DNA of 64,000 bases from Paenibacillus sp. Soil787 (lineage in GTDB: Bacteria > Bacillota > Bacilli > Paenibacillales > NBRC-103111). Positions 52,791-61,128 of this stretch are shown here, one piece after another; position 1 is the stretch's first letter; each line of letters starts with the position of its first letter. The position numbers and the translations under genes are program-made. The notes under the pieces were generated by a model. The model was given only the letters and a program-made list of their open reading frames with translations. It had not been told where the DNA came from and did not search any database. Where the stretch lies: the NCBI RefSeq assembly GCF_001429545.1, contig NZ_LMSP01000048.1, positions 188,731 through 252,730 on the forward strand, in the 5' to 3' direction.

Positions 52791-54287
52791 TTGAGTAAAG
52801 GTTTAGAAACAAACGGCAGTTCGATAAAAAAGGGACCGATCTTGTTCATTATGATTTTGGGCGCCTTTCTCGCGACGCTGAATCAAACGGTCATGAGCGT
52901 TGCCGTCCCGGAATTAATGGTTGATTTTAACATTTCGGCAGCAACGGCCCAGTGGCTGACAACAGGCTACATGTTAGTTAACGGTGTTCTGATTCCGATC
53001 ACGGCGTTTTTGATGCAGCGGTTTACCACACGTGAGCTTTTTCAATCTTCGATGTGGATTTTCCTTGCCGGAACGATCATATCGGCCATCGCAACCGACT
53101 TTCCCATCTTGCTGACTGGGCGTCTGATTCAGGCAGCCGGCGCCGGGATTATAATGCCGCTGCTCATGAATGTTATTCTAACGCTATTCCCTCCCAATAA
53201 GAGAGGAGCTGCCATGGGCATGGTCGGGTTCGCCATTATTTTCGCCCCTGCGATCGGACCTACTCTTGCCGGATATATTCTTGAAAATTATCCTTGGGAG
53301 ACCATGTTTTACGGCATGATTCCGTTTGCTATCATTGTTATCATCTGCGGCTTCATTTATCTGAAAAATGTGTCGGAGCGGGTTTACGCCAAGTTTGACC
53401 TTACCAGTGTCGCCCTCTCCACCGTCGGATTCGGTGCCCTGCTGTACGGCTTCAGCCGAGCTGGCAGCGCGGGATGGTCGAGTGCGGAAGTGCTCTTATC
53501 TCTGACTGCGGGCATCCTCGCACTCGTCCTGTTTACTTGGCGGCAGATCGTTTCCCAAAATCCGCTTCTCGATCTCCGGGCTTTTAAATATAACATGTTC
53601 TCCTTAACAACCATCATCAATATTGCGGTTACCATCGTGATGTATGCGGATATGATGCTGCTTCCGCTGTACCTTCAGAATGCCCGTGGCTTTACTGCTC
53701 TAGAGTCCGGCTTGCTGATGCTCCCCGGCTCGCTCCTGATGGGCTTCATGATGCCGATCACCGGAAAGCTGTTCGATCGTTTCGGGGCGAAATGGCTTTC
53801 TATCATCGGAATGGCCATTACGATCACCACCACCATCGGCTTTATTAACTTGACGGACTCGACCAGCTATACCTATTTGGTTCTCATGTCTACAGGGCGC
53901 CGTTTCGGCATGGCCATGCTCCTTATGCCTATTACCACAGCAGGTTTAAATCAGTTACCGGCCAGACTGAATGCGCACGGTACGGCTATCTCTAATACCA
54001 TCAAACAAGTGGCCGGCGCCGTAGGTACTTCTTTGCTCGTGACCGTGATGACGACTCGTACCAAAACTCATCTTCAGGATATAATGGCAACAGGCGGGGC
54101 AGAGGGCGCAACGCAAAAGCATATGATTATGGAAGCATCCATTCAGGGTATTAATGATGCATATCTCGTTATTGTTGGGATCGGTATCATTGGCTTACTT
54201 CTTTCCTTCTTCATCAAACATGTTGCAGAAACTTCAGAGGAAAAATCCAAGGTGACTGTGAAAAAGGCAATAGTCAAAGAAGCCTAA
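52791..54287 (+). CDS. DHA2-family multidrug MFS exporter (EmrB/QacA type)
   Basis: A 498-residue transporter with 14 predicted helices. Typical motifs are LNQTVMSVAVPELMVDF in helix 1, LTTGYMLVNGVLIPITAFLM, and motif C GFAIIFAPAIGPTLAGYI in helix 5. A proton-driven drug export role is established for the family. The start is a TTG 11 nt after AGGATG-like sequence. It is controlled, by inference, by the divergent TetR gene through the shared repeats; a strong hairpin follows. Confidence 0.94.
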   Translation: MSKGLETNGSSIKKGPILFIMILGAFLATLNQTVMSVAVPELMVDFNISAATAQWLTTGYMLVNGVLIPITAFLMQRFTTRELFQSSMWIFLAGTIISAIATDFPILLTGRLIQAAGAGIIMPLLMNVILTLFPPNKRGAAMGMVGFAIIFAPAIGPTLAGYILENYPWETMFYGMIPFAIIVIICGFIYLKNVSERVYAKFDLTSVALSTVGFGALLYGFSRAGSAGWSSAEVLLSLTAGILALVLFTWRQIVSQNPLLDLRAFKYNMFSLTTIINIAVTIVMYADMMLLPLYLQNARGFTALESGLLMLPGSLLMGFMMPITGKLFDRFGAKWLSIIGMAITITTTIGFINLTDSTSYTYLVLMSTGRRFGMAMLLMPITTAGLNQLPARLNAHGTAISNTIKQVAGAVGTSLLVTVMTTRTKTHLQDIMATGGAEGATQKHMIMEASIQGINDAYLVIVGIGIIGLLLSFFIKHVAETSEEKSKVTVKKAIVKEA

Positions 54288-54330
54288 GAATTTCGAGTAA
54301 TACCCCCTGACGGATACCTAAAATTGCAAA

Positions 54331-54380
54331 AAAGCACAATGGAACAGGAGCTTGTTTCTCCTAGTCCATTGTGCTTTTTT
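54331..54380 (+). terminator. Terminator of the DHA2 exporter gene
   Basis: AAAAGCACAATGGA pairs with TCCATTGTGCTTTT, with a second GGAG/CTCC arm and TTTTTT after it. Confidence 0.92.
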
Positions 54381-54540
54381 ACTAGTCTTTATTTTCGCGC
54401 AACATGTAGCCAAGTATTCTTGAATGAGAGCGCATCCTTACTAGTAGTGAACGGATGGTCGGTACTCTTTTTCAATATATGGTGATACAAACAATAATAA
54501 CTCGCTCCGTCCGTCTCCGATTTTATCATTGATCTACTTT

Positions 54541-55221
54541 TTAAGTTTTAGTCTTTTCATGCTTCTGAATAAATTTCAATGTATAATGAGTCCCGCAAAT
54601 ATAGATCCCCATGATAGATAGGTAATCTATTACAAACCTCAAGGCGGATTCATCGAAGCCCCAATACCCAAATGGATTATAAATGAGCAACCTAGAACCC
54701 ATATCTCTTTCAAAGGAAATCTGCACACCATAAACAACAATTAACACCGCCAAGAAACGAAACGCAATTGTGCGTACACGGCTTGTAGTGATGATTCCCG
54801 ACATTTTTCTCACCGCATTAATAATCCTTCCCCACGAGATTCCTATATGAACAGCCATGAGTATAAATCCCCAATAAGCATTTAGAACATGTATCTGCCT
54901 CATGATCATATCATTATTTATCGGAATAAAAGGAAATATATCACGCGAAATCGGCACGGAACTTATCAGCGACACAGCGATCGTTAACAGAAATAGCAGA
55001 TTCACAGCTATGCTAAGAATTTGTTGTACCTTGTATTTTCCCCTAAAAATCATTTTATACCATCGTCGATTTAAGAAATTGTGAACCATAAACAATACAA
55101 ACAAGAAAATACCAACCAGTTCATGGATCATATTGCCGGTAATAGGATAAGCCATCGCAACTAACATGGATACTGTCATAATAAGGTCAATGACCAGCTT
55201 AATAAACATATTTTGATTCAA
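54541..55221 (-). CDS. DUF4405-type membrane protein, possible cytochrome b-like electron carrier
   Basis: A 226-residue membrane protein with six hydrophobic segments. It starts at a TTG behind GGAGG. The DUF4405 pattern is visible: a helix with MIHELVGIFLFVLFMVHNFLNRRWY and a later one with HVLNAYWGFILMAVHIG, whose histidines could bind heme. The C-terminal part continues with a helix and FERDMGSRLL... The gene lies 25 bp after a cytochrome P460 lipoprotein gene on the same strand, so a short electron-transfer chain is plausible. Confidence 0.75.
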   Translation of the reverse strand: MNQNMFIKLVIDLIMTVSMLVAMAYPITGNMIHELVGIFLFVLFMVHNFLNRRWYKMIFRGKYKVQQILSIAVNLLFLLTIAVSLISSVPISRDIFPFIPINNDMIMRQIHVLNAYWGFILMAVHIGISWGRIINAVRKMSGIITTSRVRTIAFRFLAVLIVVYGVQISFERDMGSRLLIYNPFGYWGFDESALRFVIDYLSIMGIYICGTHYTLKFIQKHEKTKT

Positions 55222-55246
55222 AAGCTTACCTCCATGACTTATTGTC

Positions 55247-55918
55247 TTATGATGTTTTCTCGGTTGATAGAGTAGCCATGTACTCTTTTAATGCATCCAA
55301 CTCCCAATCTTCCAAAGGGATACTTGCATGCCTCGATTCCGTACTATAATTCTGCGATGCTGTAAAATCCTCTAGTTTGAAACTCTCCATTTGGTCGTAC
55401 GTGTATACGAAGTCATCCCGTACCTGACTTGCGTGACAAGAAATGCAACTCTTAATGTCTCGCTTGGTATTAACTGATTTATCAGCAATGAAAGCCTGGT
55501 ATCGCCAATCTCCATTGCTCTTCTCAGGAAAGTTCTGATCTCCCCACCCAGTGCGCTTTTCCGAGACAAAAATGTCGGATAGTTGTCCATCCCTGTAGAT
55601 TTCGAGAGTCAATACGGTTCCGCTGGGGAACGGCTTGCCGGTTTTCACCGCTTCGATCGTTTCCCGACTCGCATAGAGTAGCTCTTTGGCATTTCCACGA
55701 GTCACTGTCGTATAGAGCACACCCTTATCGTAGTTCTCAGGGAGTTTAACTTGACTGTCAGGGGTTACCGCCTGCTGAGTACTCTCAGTCATGCTACTGT
55801 CAGTTCCAGACGGCTCTGCTTGCCGAGTACTATTTGTCATGTCATTGTTGTTACTTCCACATGCAGAGAATGTGAAGACAATAACTAAACCAAAGGCAAG
55901 TAATAATCGTTTTTTCAA
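55247..55918 (-). CDS. Cytochrome P460-family lipoprotein
   Basis: A 223-residue exported lipoprotein; the start is a TTG behind GGAGGAGG, and the lipobox is FSAC near residue 20. A Ser/Thr/Gln-rich spacer (about 21-70) leads into a P460-like domain: LEIYRDGQLSDIFVSEKRTGWG, NGDWRYQAFIADK and the heme-binding CISCHASQ near residue 157. The single CxxCH means one covalent c-type heme. Co-transcription with the DUF4405 membrane protein suggests an outer-face electron acceptor/donor. The reaction is unknown; members of the family oxidise hydroxylamine or related nitrogen compounds. Confidence 0.85.
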   Translation of the reverse strand: MKKRLLLAFGLVIVFTFSACGSNNNDMTNSTRQAEPSGTDSSMTESTQQAVTPDSQVKLPENYDKGVLYTTVTRGNAKELLYASRETIEAVKTGKPFPSGTVLTLEIYRDGQLSDIFVSEKRTGWGDQNFPEKSNGDWRYQAFIADKSVNTKRDIKSCISCHASQVRDDFVYTYDQMESFKLEDFTASQNYSTESRHASIPLEDWELDALKEYMATLSTEKTS

Positions 55919-56081
55919 TATTTTTCCTCCTCCAAAATTTAGCCATTACGGCTTTTTAGAATACTTTTTGCAGAAGACAGACCATGCGTAAATTAATTAT
56001 GCAACGAATAAAAAAGAAATCGATATCCTGATTGTCTTAAATGATTGCCTATTTCTCTCACGTGAATTAACTAATAAAAAA

Positions 56082-56126
56082 ACCAAATAGATTTCCCCTC
56101 TGAGTTGATGAGAGTTTCTATTTGGC
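56082..56126 (-). terminator. Terminator of the AraC regulator gene
   Basis: CCAAATAG and CTATTTGG pair around an inner GAG-type arm, and on the minus strand seven T follow. Confidence 0.85.
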
Positions 56127-56178
56127 CTTTCTTGATATAGCTCGAATTAACTGGTTAAGGTGGATGTCAGAATGCCCC

Positions 56179-57117
56179 TCATACATTGGATACTTGCTCA
56201 GTAATTACCTGTGCCTGGTTATATGTCTCCTTAAGACGCTTCATGTCAGCTTTGGGAGGAAAACCAAACATGCGAGAATATTCACGGCTAAACTGAGATG
56301 CACTTTCGTAGCCTACTTGGTAGGCAACCTCAGTAGCATCCGCCGACTCCGTTAATAATAGGCGCCGAGCTTCTTGTAACCGAAGCTGTTTTTGGAATTG
56401 AAGAGGGCTCATCGCAGTGATTTCTTTAAAGTGTCTATGGAACGAAGAAATACTCATATTCGCTATTTCGGCAAGTTCTTCAATCCGTAAGGGGCTGTCA
56501 TAGTTATTCATGATTTGTTCAATAACAACTTTGATTTGATGGGTTGAGCTTCCTTCCATTACAATTTGCTCCAAAATAATCCCATTCTGACCTTGCAGCA
56601 CCCGATAAAGAATTTCCTTCGTAAATAGTGGAGCAAGTACCGGAATATCTTTTGGATTATCAAGCAAACGAGCTAACCTAATGACCGAATCTAACAAAGA
56701 TGATTCTATCTGGCTGACAAACATAGCTCGCTTAGGATTTTTTTTCGGATCAACTCGAAATTCAGAATCTTGTAAAACCTCTAAGATTTGACTCGGTGTA
56801 AATTCAAGTTTGAAACCCAAATATGGAACATTAGGAGTGGCTTCAGTAACTCGGGCGGTAACTGGCAAGTGAACGGATGCAACAAGGTAATCGGCAGGAC
56901 TGTATGTAAAGCGCTCCTGTGCTAGCCATACCTCCTTCGCTCCTTGAACTACCATACAAAAGGAAGGCTTGTAAACTCCGTGGCTTTGTCCGGCCGCATT
57001 TGAGACACGCATGAAAAATAAGGATGGAATAGCAGTTGGGTGAACACCGTCCTTTTCGGAATAGCGCTCAATGATTTTGACGAGCTCATTCTGCTGTTTG
57101 GTGTTTATTTCGGACAT
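56179..57117 (-). CDS. AraC-family transcriptional regulator (AraC_N type)
   Basis: A 312-residue regulator. ATG at 57117 sits behind AAGGAG; the frame extends 45 bp further without a ribosome site. The N-terminal AraC_N domain reads VHPTAIPSLFFMRVSNA and FCMVVQGAKEVWLAQERFTY. Two C-terminal helix-turn-helix units read IEELAEIANMSISSFHRHFKEIT and ATEVAYQVGYESASQFSREYSRMFGF. It is divergent from a truncated MFS gene and an aldo/keto reductase gene, the usual targets of such regulators, which often respond to stress or aldehydes. Confidence 0.94.
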   Translation of the reverse strand: MSEINTKQQNELVKIIERYSEKDGVHPTAIPSLFFMRVSNAAGQSHGVYKPSFCMVVQGAKEVWLAQERFTYSPADYLVASVHLPVTARVTEATPNVPYLGFKLEFTPSQILEVLQDSEFRVDPKKNPKRAMFVSQIESSLLDSVIRLARLLDNPKDIPVLAPLFTKEILYRVLQGQNGIILEQIVMEGSSTHQIKVVIEQIMNNYDSPLRIEELAEIANMSISSFHRHFKEITAMSPLQFQKQLRLQEARRLLLTESADATEVAYQVGYESASQFSREYSRMFGFPPKADMKRLKETYNQAQVITEQVSNV

Positions 57118-57283
57118 TTGATTCTCCTTGTTCCTATTTTTTATAGTTCGATTATAGTCCATATTTATCAGTTACATAAGTGGTAGTGAGAGGATTAGGC
57201 AAACATTTAGCACGATTGTGATAACGGTCACGTTGTCATCTGGTGCATAATAAGGATGCGAGGGGGGGGATAAATACAATACA

Positions 57284-57601
57284 GTGAACAATACTTGGAA
57301 AATTTATCTACTGACTCTTATCAGCTTTTTGGTCGGTACATCTCAATCCGTGATCTCTGGTATTTTAGATGAGGTCGCTGCTTCCGTCGGCGTATCGCTA
57401 TCGGCGGCGGGACAGCTTATCACTGTATTCGCGCTTGCCACTGCAATTGGTTCCCCTGTAGTCATGTTGGCGACAGCGAAGATAGGGCGGCGTAAGCAAC
57501 TGCTGCTGGCGCTCGCCATCATATTACTCGGCATCATGTTGACAATCGCATGCTCCTTCGGGCTTACCCGTACGTTCTCGAAACGCGCGGCGACCGAGTG
57601 A
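57284..57601 (+). pseudogene. Truncated MFS transporter (N-terminal fragment)
   Basis: A 105-residue frame that begins as an MFS transporter of the AraJ/YdhP-like type: WKIYLLTLISFLVGTSQSVISGIL, then VFALATAIGSPVVMLATAKIGRRKQLLLALAIILL, i.e. helices 1-3 and the loop motif. After helix 3 the sequence breaks off into unrelated SKRAATE and a stop, where about 300 residues should follow. The rest is missing: an AKR gene starts 70 bp later. I read this as a deletion that removed most of the gene. The start is a GTG; a run of seven G precedes. Confidence 0.85.
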
Positions 57602-57671
57602 GCCAGTTATGGAGGTTATGGATAAGATCAAATCGATTTACAAATAATTTTAAAAACCTGGAGGATTTTAT

Positions 57672-58523
57672 ATGCAAAAAGTAATTTTGAACAATGGTGT
57701 TGAGATGCCTATACTCGGTTTTGGTGTTTATCAGATTGCAGATCAAAATGAATGTGAACAAAGCGTTTATGACGCTATTATGGCAGGCTATCGGCTGATT
57801 GATACCGCTGCCTCTTATCAAAATGAAGAAGCAGTTGGCAGAGCGATCAAACGGAGTGGCGTGGCAAGAGAGGAATTATTTATCACTACGAAACTTTGGG
57901 TTCAGGATGCTGGTTATGAACGCACAAAAAAAGCATTTGAAAAATCTCTGGAAAGACTGCAATTGGCTTATTTGGATTTGTATTTAATTCATCAGCCATA
58001 TGGAGATGTATTTGGCTCTTGGCGTGCTATGGAGGAACTGTACCGTGAAGGTAAGGTTCGTGCAATTGGCGTTAGTAACTTCCATGAGGATCGTCTGATC
58101 GATTTGATCCTTCATAACGAAGTCGTTCCTGCGGTAAACCAGGTTGAAACACATCCCTTCAACCAGCAAATCGAAAATGCGAAATTCATGAAAGAGAATA
58201 ATGTTCAGATCGAATCCTGGGCGCCTTTTGCTGAAGGGAAAAATAACTTGTTCCAGAATGAGGTATTGGTATCCATAGCTGAAAAGGTTAATAAATCTGT
58301 TGCTCAGGTAGTTTTGCGTTGGTTGACACAAAGAGAAGTCGTTGTGATTCCAAAGTCTGTTCGTAAAGAAAGAATTATCGAAAACTTCAATATCTTTGAT
58401 TTTGAATTAAGCCAAGAGGATATGAAGTCAATTGCTACGTTAGATACGAAACAGAGCCTGTTCTTTTCACATCGCGATCCTGAAATGGTGAAATGGATCG
58501 GTACCCGTAAACTTGATATCTAA
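57672..58523 (+). CDS. Aldo/keto reductase (YvgN/2,5-diketogluconate reductase type)
   Basis: A 283-residue NADPH-dependent reductase. The catalytic tetrad is complete: Asp and Tyr in DTAASYQNEEAVG, Lys in ELFITTKLWV and His in LYLIHQPYG. The cofactor-site segment VIPKSVRKERIIENF is present. ATG at 57672 follows GGAGG at 7 nt. It probably reduces reactive aldehydes. The divergent AraC gene suggests inducible expression. A strong hairpin follows the stop. Confidence 0.95.
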   Translation: MQKVILNNGVEMPILGFGVYQIADQNECEQSVYDAIMAGYRLIDTAASYQNEEAVGRAIKRSGVAREELFITTKLWVQDAGYERTKKAFEKSLERLQLAYLDLYLIHQPYGDVFGSWRAMEELYREGKVRAIGVSNFHEDRLIDLILHNEVVPAVNQVETHPFNQQIENAKFMKENNVQIESWAPFAEGKNNLFQNEVLVSIAEKVNKSVAQVVLRWLTQREVVVIPKSVRKERIIENFNIFDFELSQEDMKSIATLDTKQSLFFSHRDPEMVKWIGTRKLDI

Positions 58524-58544
58524 CTAATTTAACAATTAGATGTT

Positions 58545-58586
58545 GAAATAAGGAGCAGATGCATTTATGCAATCTGCTCCTATTTC
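58545..58586 (+). terminator. Terminator of the aldo/keto reductase gene
   Basis: GAAATAAGGAGCAGAT pairs with ATCTGCTCCTATTTC around a short loop, and T-rich sequence follows. Confidence 0.88.
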
Positions 58587-58589
58587 GTT

Positions 58590-58991
58590 TGCAGAATTGG
58601 AAATACCGAACATGTACTCGGAGGAATAATAATTGTTTCCAAATCGATCGGAGACTCCCCATCGTATCTCACCCCCATAAAGAGTCATCAGGACCGAAAG
58701 TGCTTGCGTTATATCCCATGACCACGCCTCAATGCTATGAATCGCTTATTATTTTACTAACAAGATAGTTTTTGGCTGACAACTCTATCAATACCGTCTC
58801 TGATTTGATCATTAATTCAGGTAACAATAAGGGGTACAGGTATAAAACAACCGGTTTTGGTACAAATGTTTCATGCCTATTTATTTATAATAAGGGTGCA
58901 TACCCAATCAAGCTATTATAGACATACGTATCTATGTATGAGTTAAATATACTTATGGCATGAGTCTATCAGAAAGGGGGAACGAATTCCC
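58590..58991. other. 400-bp intergenic region upstream of the kinase-fusion gene
   Basis: No credible gene was seen on either strand. The right half (58850-58975) is AT-rich and presumably carries the promoter of the fusion gene. Sequences resembling CATA-type -10 boxes of mother-cell sigma factors occur near 58892 and 58922, but none matches well enough to call. Confidence 0.5.
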
Positions 58992-60419
58992 ATGCAGCCT
59001 GATGAAGAGACGAAACAGAGAGTATTGGAGACATATGGGCTTCCAATAGCGTTTGTTCCAAATGCTGGACAGTTGGATGATGCGGTTCGGTTCTATGCGG
59101 AAGGCAGAGAATTTCGTTATACCTTTAGCCAGGAACAAGTAGGGATGACCTTCTTTGAGTTTGATCCTAAACTTTCGTTTTTTCATAAACCGAGTCTGGC
59201 TAGGCGGTTTTTGAATGTCCGTTCCGACGTGACCCTTGGAGTAACATCACCGGAAACGGGACGCGGTAGCGATCCAAATGAACATTACTCGAATCTCCCC
59301 ATCTATCGGGAAGTCGTTTACCAACAGATGTGGCCTGGCATTGATGTGGTATTTCAAGGACACGAAGGGAATATGAAATATGATGTGATACTGCAGCCGG
59401 GTGCCCGGATGGAAGATATTCGGTTCAGATGTGAGGGGGCAGATGAGATCCGGATCGATGATGCCGGAAATTTGTTGATTGTTACCCCCTTCGGGACGTT
59501 CATGGACCTCAAACCTGCGGGTTATCAGAAAAAGGATCACATCCAAAACCCAGTCGGATACCGGTTTGTAATTAGGGCTGAAGAGGATGGAAGCCAAAGC
59601 GTTGGATTTGAGATGTCCGAAGGCGATAATCCAGGTCATTCCTTGAACGGTAACGTATACGCGACTGAAGACACTAATTCAGCCAATTCTCTCACCACTC
59701 CCGGCTTTGCCACTACTTTAGGCGATTTTCAAGAAAAATTTATTACAATAGGGAGAATTGCCTGCCCCGTAATACAAGGACCGCCAGGACTTCTAGTGGA
59801 ACCTAGACCACCAGAACCTCCAATAACCCTAGAACTGGAAGACTCCCCTGGGTCTCCAGAATCGCAAGGATTAAAATGTAAGCCTGGAGCTTACGTGCCG
59901 CTGGGTTCACGAACACACAAAAAACGAAAACAAATAAGTAAAACAAATAGAATGACATGCGCTCACTCAGTGAGAGCGGATCCTGTTTCATTTGACAAAA
60001 AAGTTAAAAAAATGATTCGAGGAAAAAACATTATTGGTTTGGGCTCAAGACGAGTTGTATATGATCTGGGTAATGGTTACGTTCTAAAGGTAGCTAAGTC
60101 TAAATATGGGATAAAAAGTAACAAGAAAGAAGTAACCATATGCATGACATCTCCGTCCGAGATAAAAAAACATCTTGGCCGCATCCTAAAGCACGATGAT
60201 AGATTCAATTGGATAATAATGAAAAACTATTATATAAATTTCCGAAAAAATAAAGAAAACATGAAAAAATTTTTTGATATGAAAGGGAAATTTAGGAGAA
60301 ATCGAATAATTCCTTATGAGATATCAGGTCGTGATGGACCCAATTATCAAAACCTTCGTCTAAACTTTGACGGAGAGATCATTGTGATTGACTATGGAAA
60401 CTTTAAATATCAATATTAA
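58992..60419 (+). CDS. DUF7948/beta-propeller-repeat (SBBP) protein fused to a minimal kinase-like domain
   Basis: A 475-residue continuous reading frame. Residues 1-210 match the N-terminal domain of SBBP-repeat proteins (FVPNAGQLDDAVRFYA, PIYREVVYQQMWPGIDVVFQG). Residues 218-254 hold one SBBP repeat (NGNVYATEDTNSANSLTTPG), where relatives carry many. A proline-rich then very basic linker (255-333) leads to a kinase-like domain (334-475): a Gly-rich loop IGLGSRRVVYDLG, the ATP Lys in YVLKVAK and a DFG-like VIDYGNF. The catalytic-loop His-Asp is degenerate (PYEISGRDG). The C-terminal third is AT-rich compared with the N-terminal part. ATG follows AAAGGGGG. The next gene is a free-standing copy of the kinase-like domain, then a glycosyltransferase. 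No signal peptide. Confidence 0.85.
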   Translation: MQPDEETKQRVLETYGLPIAFVPNAGQLDDAVRFYAEGREFRYTFSQEQVGMTFFEFDPKLSFFHKPSLARRFLNVRSDVTLGVTSPETGRGSDPNEHYSNLPIYREVVYQQMWPGIDVVFQGHEGNMKYDVILQPGARMEDIRFRCEGADEIRIDDAGNLLIVTPFGTFMDLKPAGYQKKDHIQNPVGYRFVIRAEEDGSQSVGFEMSEGDNPGHSLNGNVYATEDTNSANSLTTPGFATTLGDFQEKFITIGRIACPVIQGPPGLLVEPRPPEPPITLELEDSPGSPESQGLKCKPGAYVPLGSRTHKKRKQISKTNRMTCAHSVRADPVSFDKKVKKMIRGKNIIGLGSRRVVYDLGNGYVLKVAKSKYGIKSNKKEVTICMTSPSEIKKHLGRILKHDDRFNWIIMKNYYINFRKNKENMKKFFDMKGKFRRNRIIPYEISGRDGPNYQNLRLNFDGEIIVIDYGNFKYQY

Positions 60420-60673
60420 TTGTTGCCCTAAGTAATGTGAGTGTTCATCATACACATGACATGTACAAAATATAGCGTTTTGTCAATCGACGGGAGTGAT
60501 TGTTGAAATATTCAGTACTACTAGTCGATGTCACCACCCCACCCGCAAGCGTTCACAACACTATTCCTTGGCCTCTGCTTCACTGAGGGCCTAATTATGG
60601 TAAATTTTGCAATTCATTAACGCAGTTGAATAGAATAGCACAATACCTAATGACGGGAGGGGTATATTGTTAC
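60420..60673. other. 250-bp spacer between kinase-like genes
   Basis: No terminator was recognised. A 27-residue frame beginning at a TTG near 60501 (LKYSVLLVDVTTPPASVHNT) has GGGAGTG before it, but nothing supports its being real. The spacer is less AT-rich than the genes on either side. Confidence 0.35.
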
Positions 60674-61090
60674 ATGGAGAAGAAGATAAAAAAAATGATA
60701 AAAGGAAAAAAAGTTATCGGGGTAGGTAAGTGGCGAGTAGTACATGATTTGGGTAACCACCATGTAATAAAAGTTGCTAAATCAAAAAATGGAAGGTCAA
60801 GTAATAAGCAAGAAGTAATTATATATAAATCAGCTCCATCTCGGATCAAAAAGTACCTGGGAAAAGTAATAACTCATGGGTTTGGATATCGCTTTTTAAT
60901 AATGAAAAGGTACAAACGGATGTTTCCCAGATCAAAAAAATATAAGCGTAAACTTTCCTCTTTGAAACGCAGATTCATCATGAAAGGAATCATTCCTCAT
61001 GATCTTGCTTCTATTAACTTACGTTTAAAAAATAATGGACGAATTGTTATTATTGATTATGGGAATTTTGAAAAACGCCGCAAAAAGTGA
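60674..61090 (+). CDS. Free-standing minimal kinase-like protein
   Basis: A 138-residue, very basic protein that is the paralogue of the C-terminal domain of the preceding fusion (shared GKKVIGVG-WRVVHDLG, HVIKVAKSK, IKKYLGKVI, RIVIIDYGNF). Here the catalytic-loop region reads IIPHDLASINLRL, with an HD...N arrangement closer to an active kinase than in the fusion. At 138 residues it is about half a normal kinase and lacks most of the C-lobe. ATG at 60674 follows GGGAGGGG. I recognise this as a short kinase-fold family of Bacillales without an established substrate. The glycosyltransferase gene starts 38 bp downstream. Confidence 0.78.
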   Translation: MEKKIKKMIKGKKVIGVGKWRVVHDLGNHHVIKVAKSKNGRSSNKQEVIIYKSAPSRIKKYLGKVITHGFGYRFLIMKRYKRMFPRSKKYKRKLSSLKRRFIMKGIIPHDLASINLRLKNNGRIVIIDYGNFEKRRKK

Positions 61091-61128
61091 AATGCACACG
61101 TATTTTTTAAATTCTAGGAGGAGATGTC

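Noticed and set aside
58880..58970. Mother-cell sigma-K/E promoter before the kinase-fusion gene
   Set aside because: CATA-containing hexamers are present but do not fit the -10 consensus and lack partners at -35.
60501..60590. A 27-codon frame between the kinase-like genes as a possible peptide gene
   Set aside because: Only a weak GGGAGTG and a TTG start support it; no conserved feature seen.
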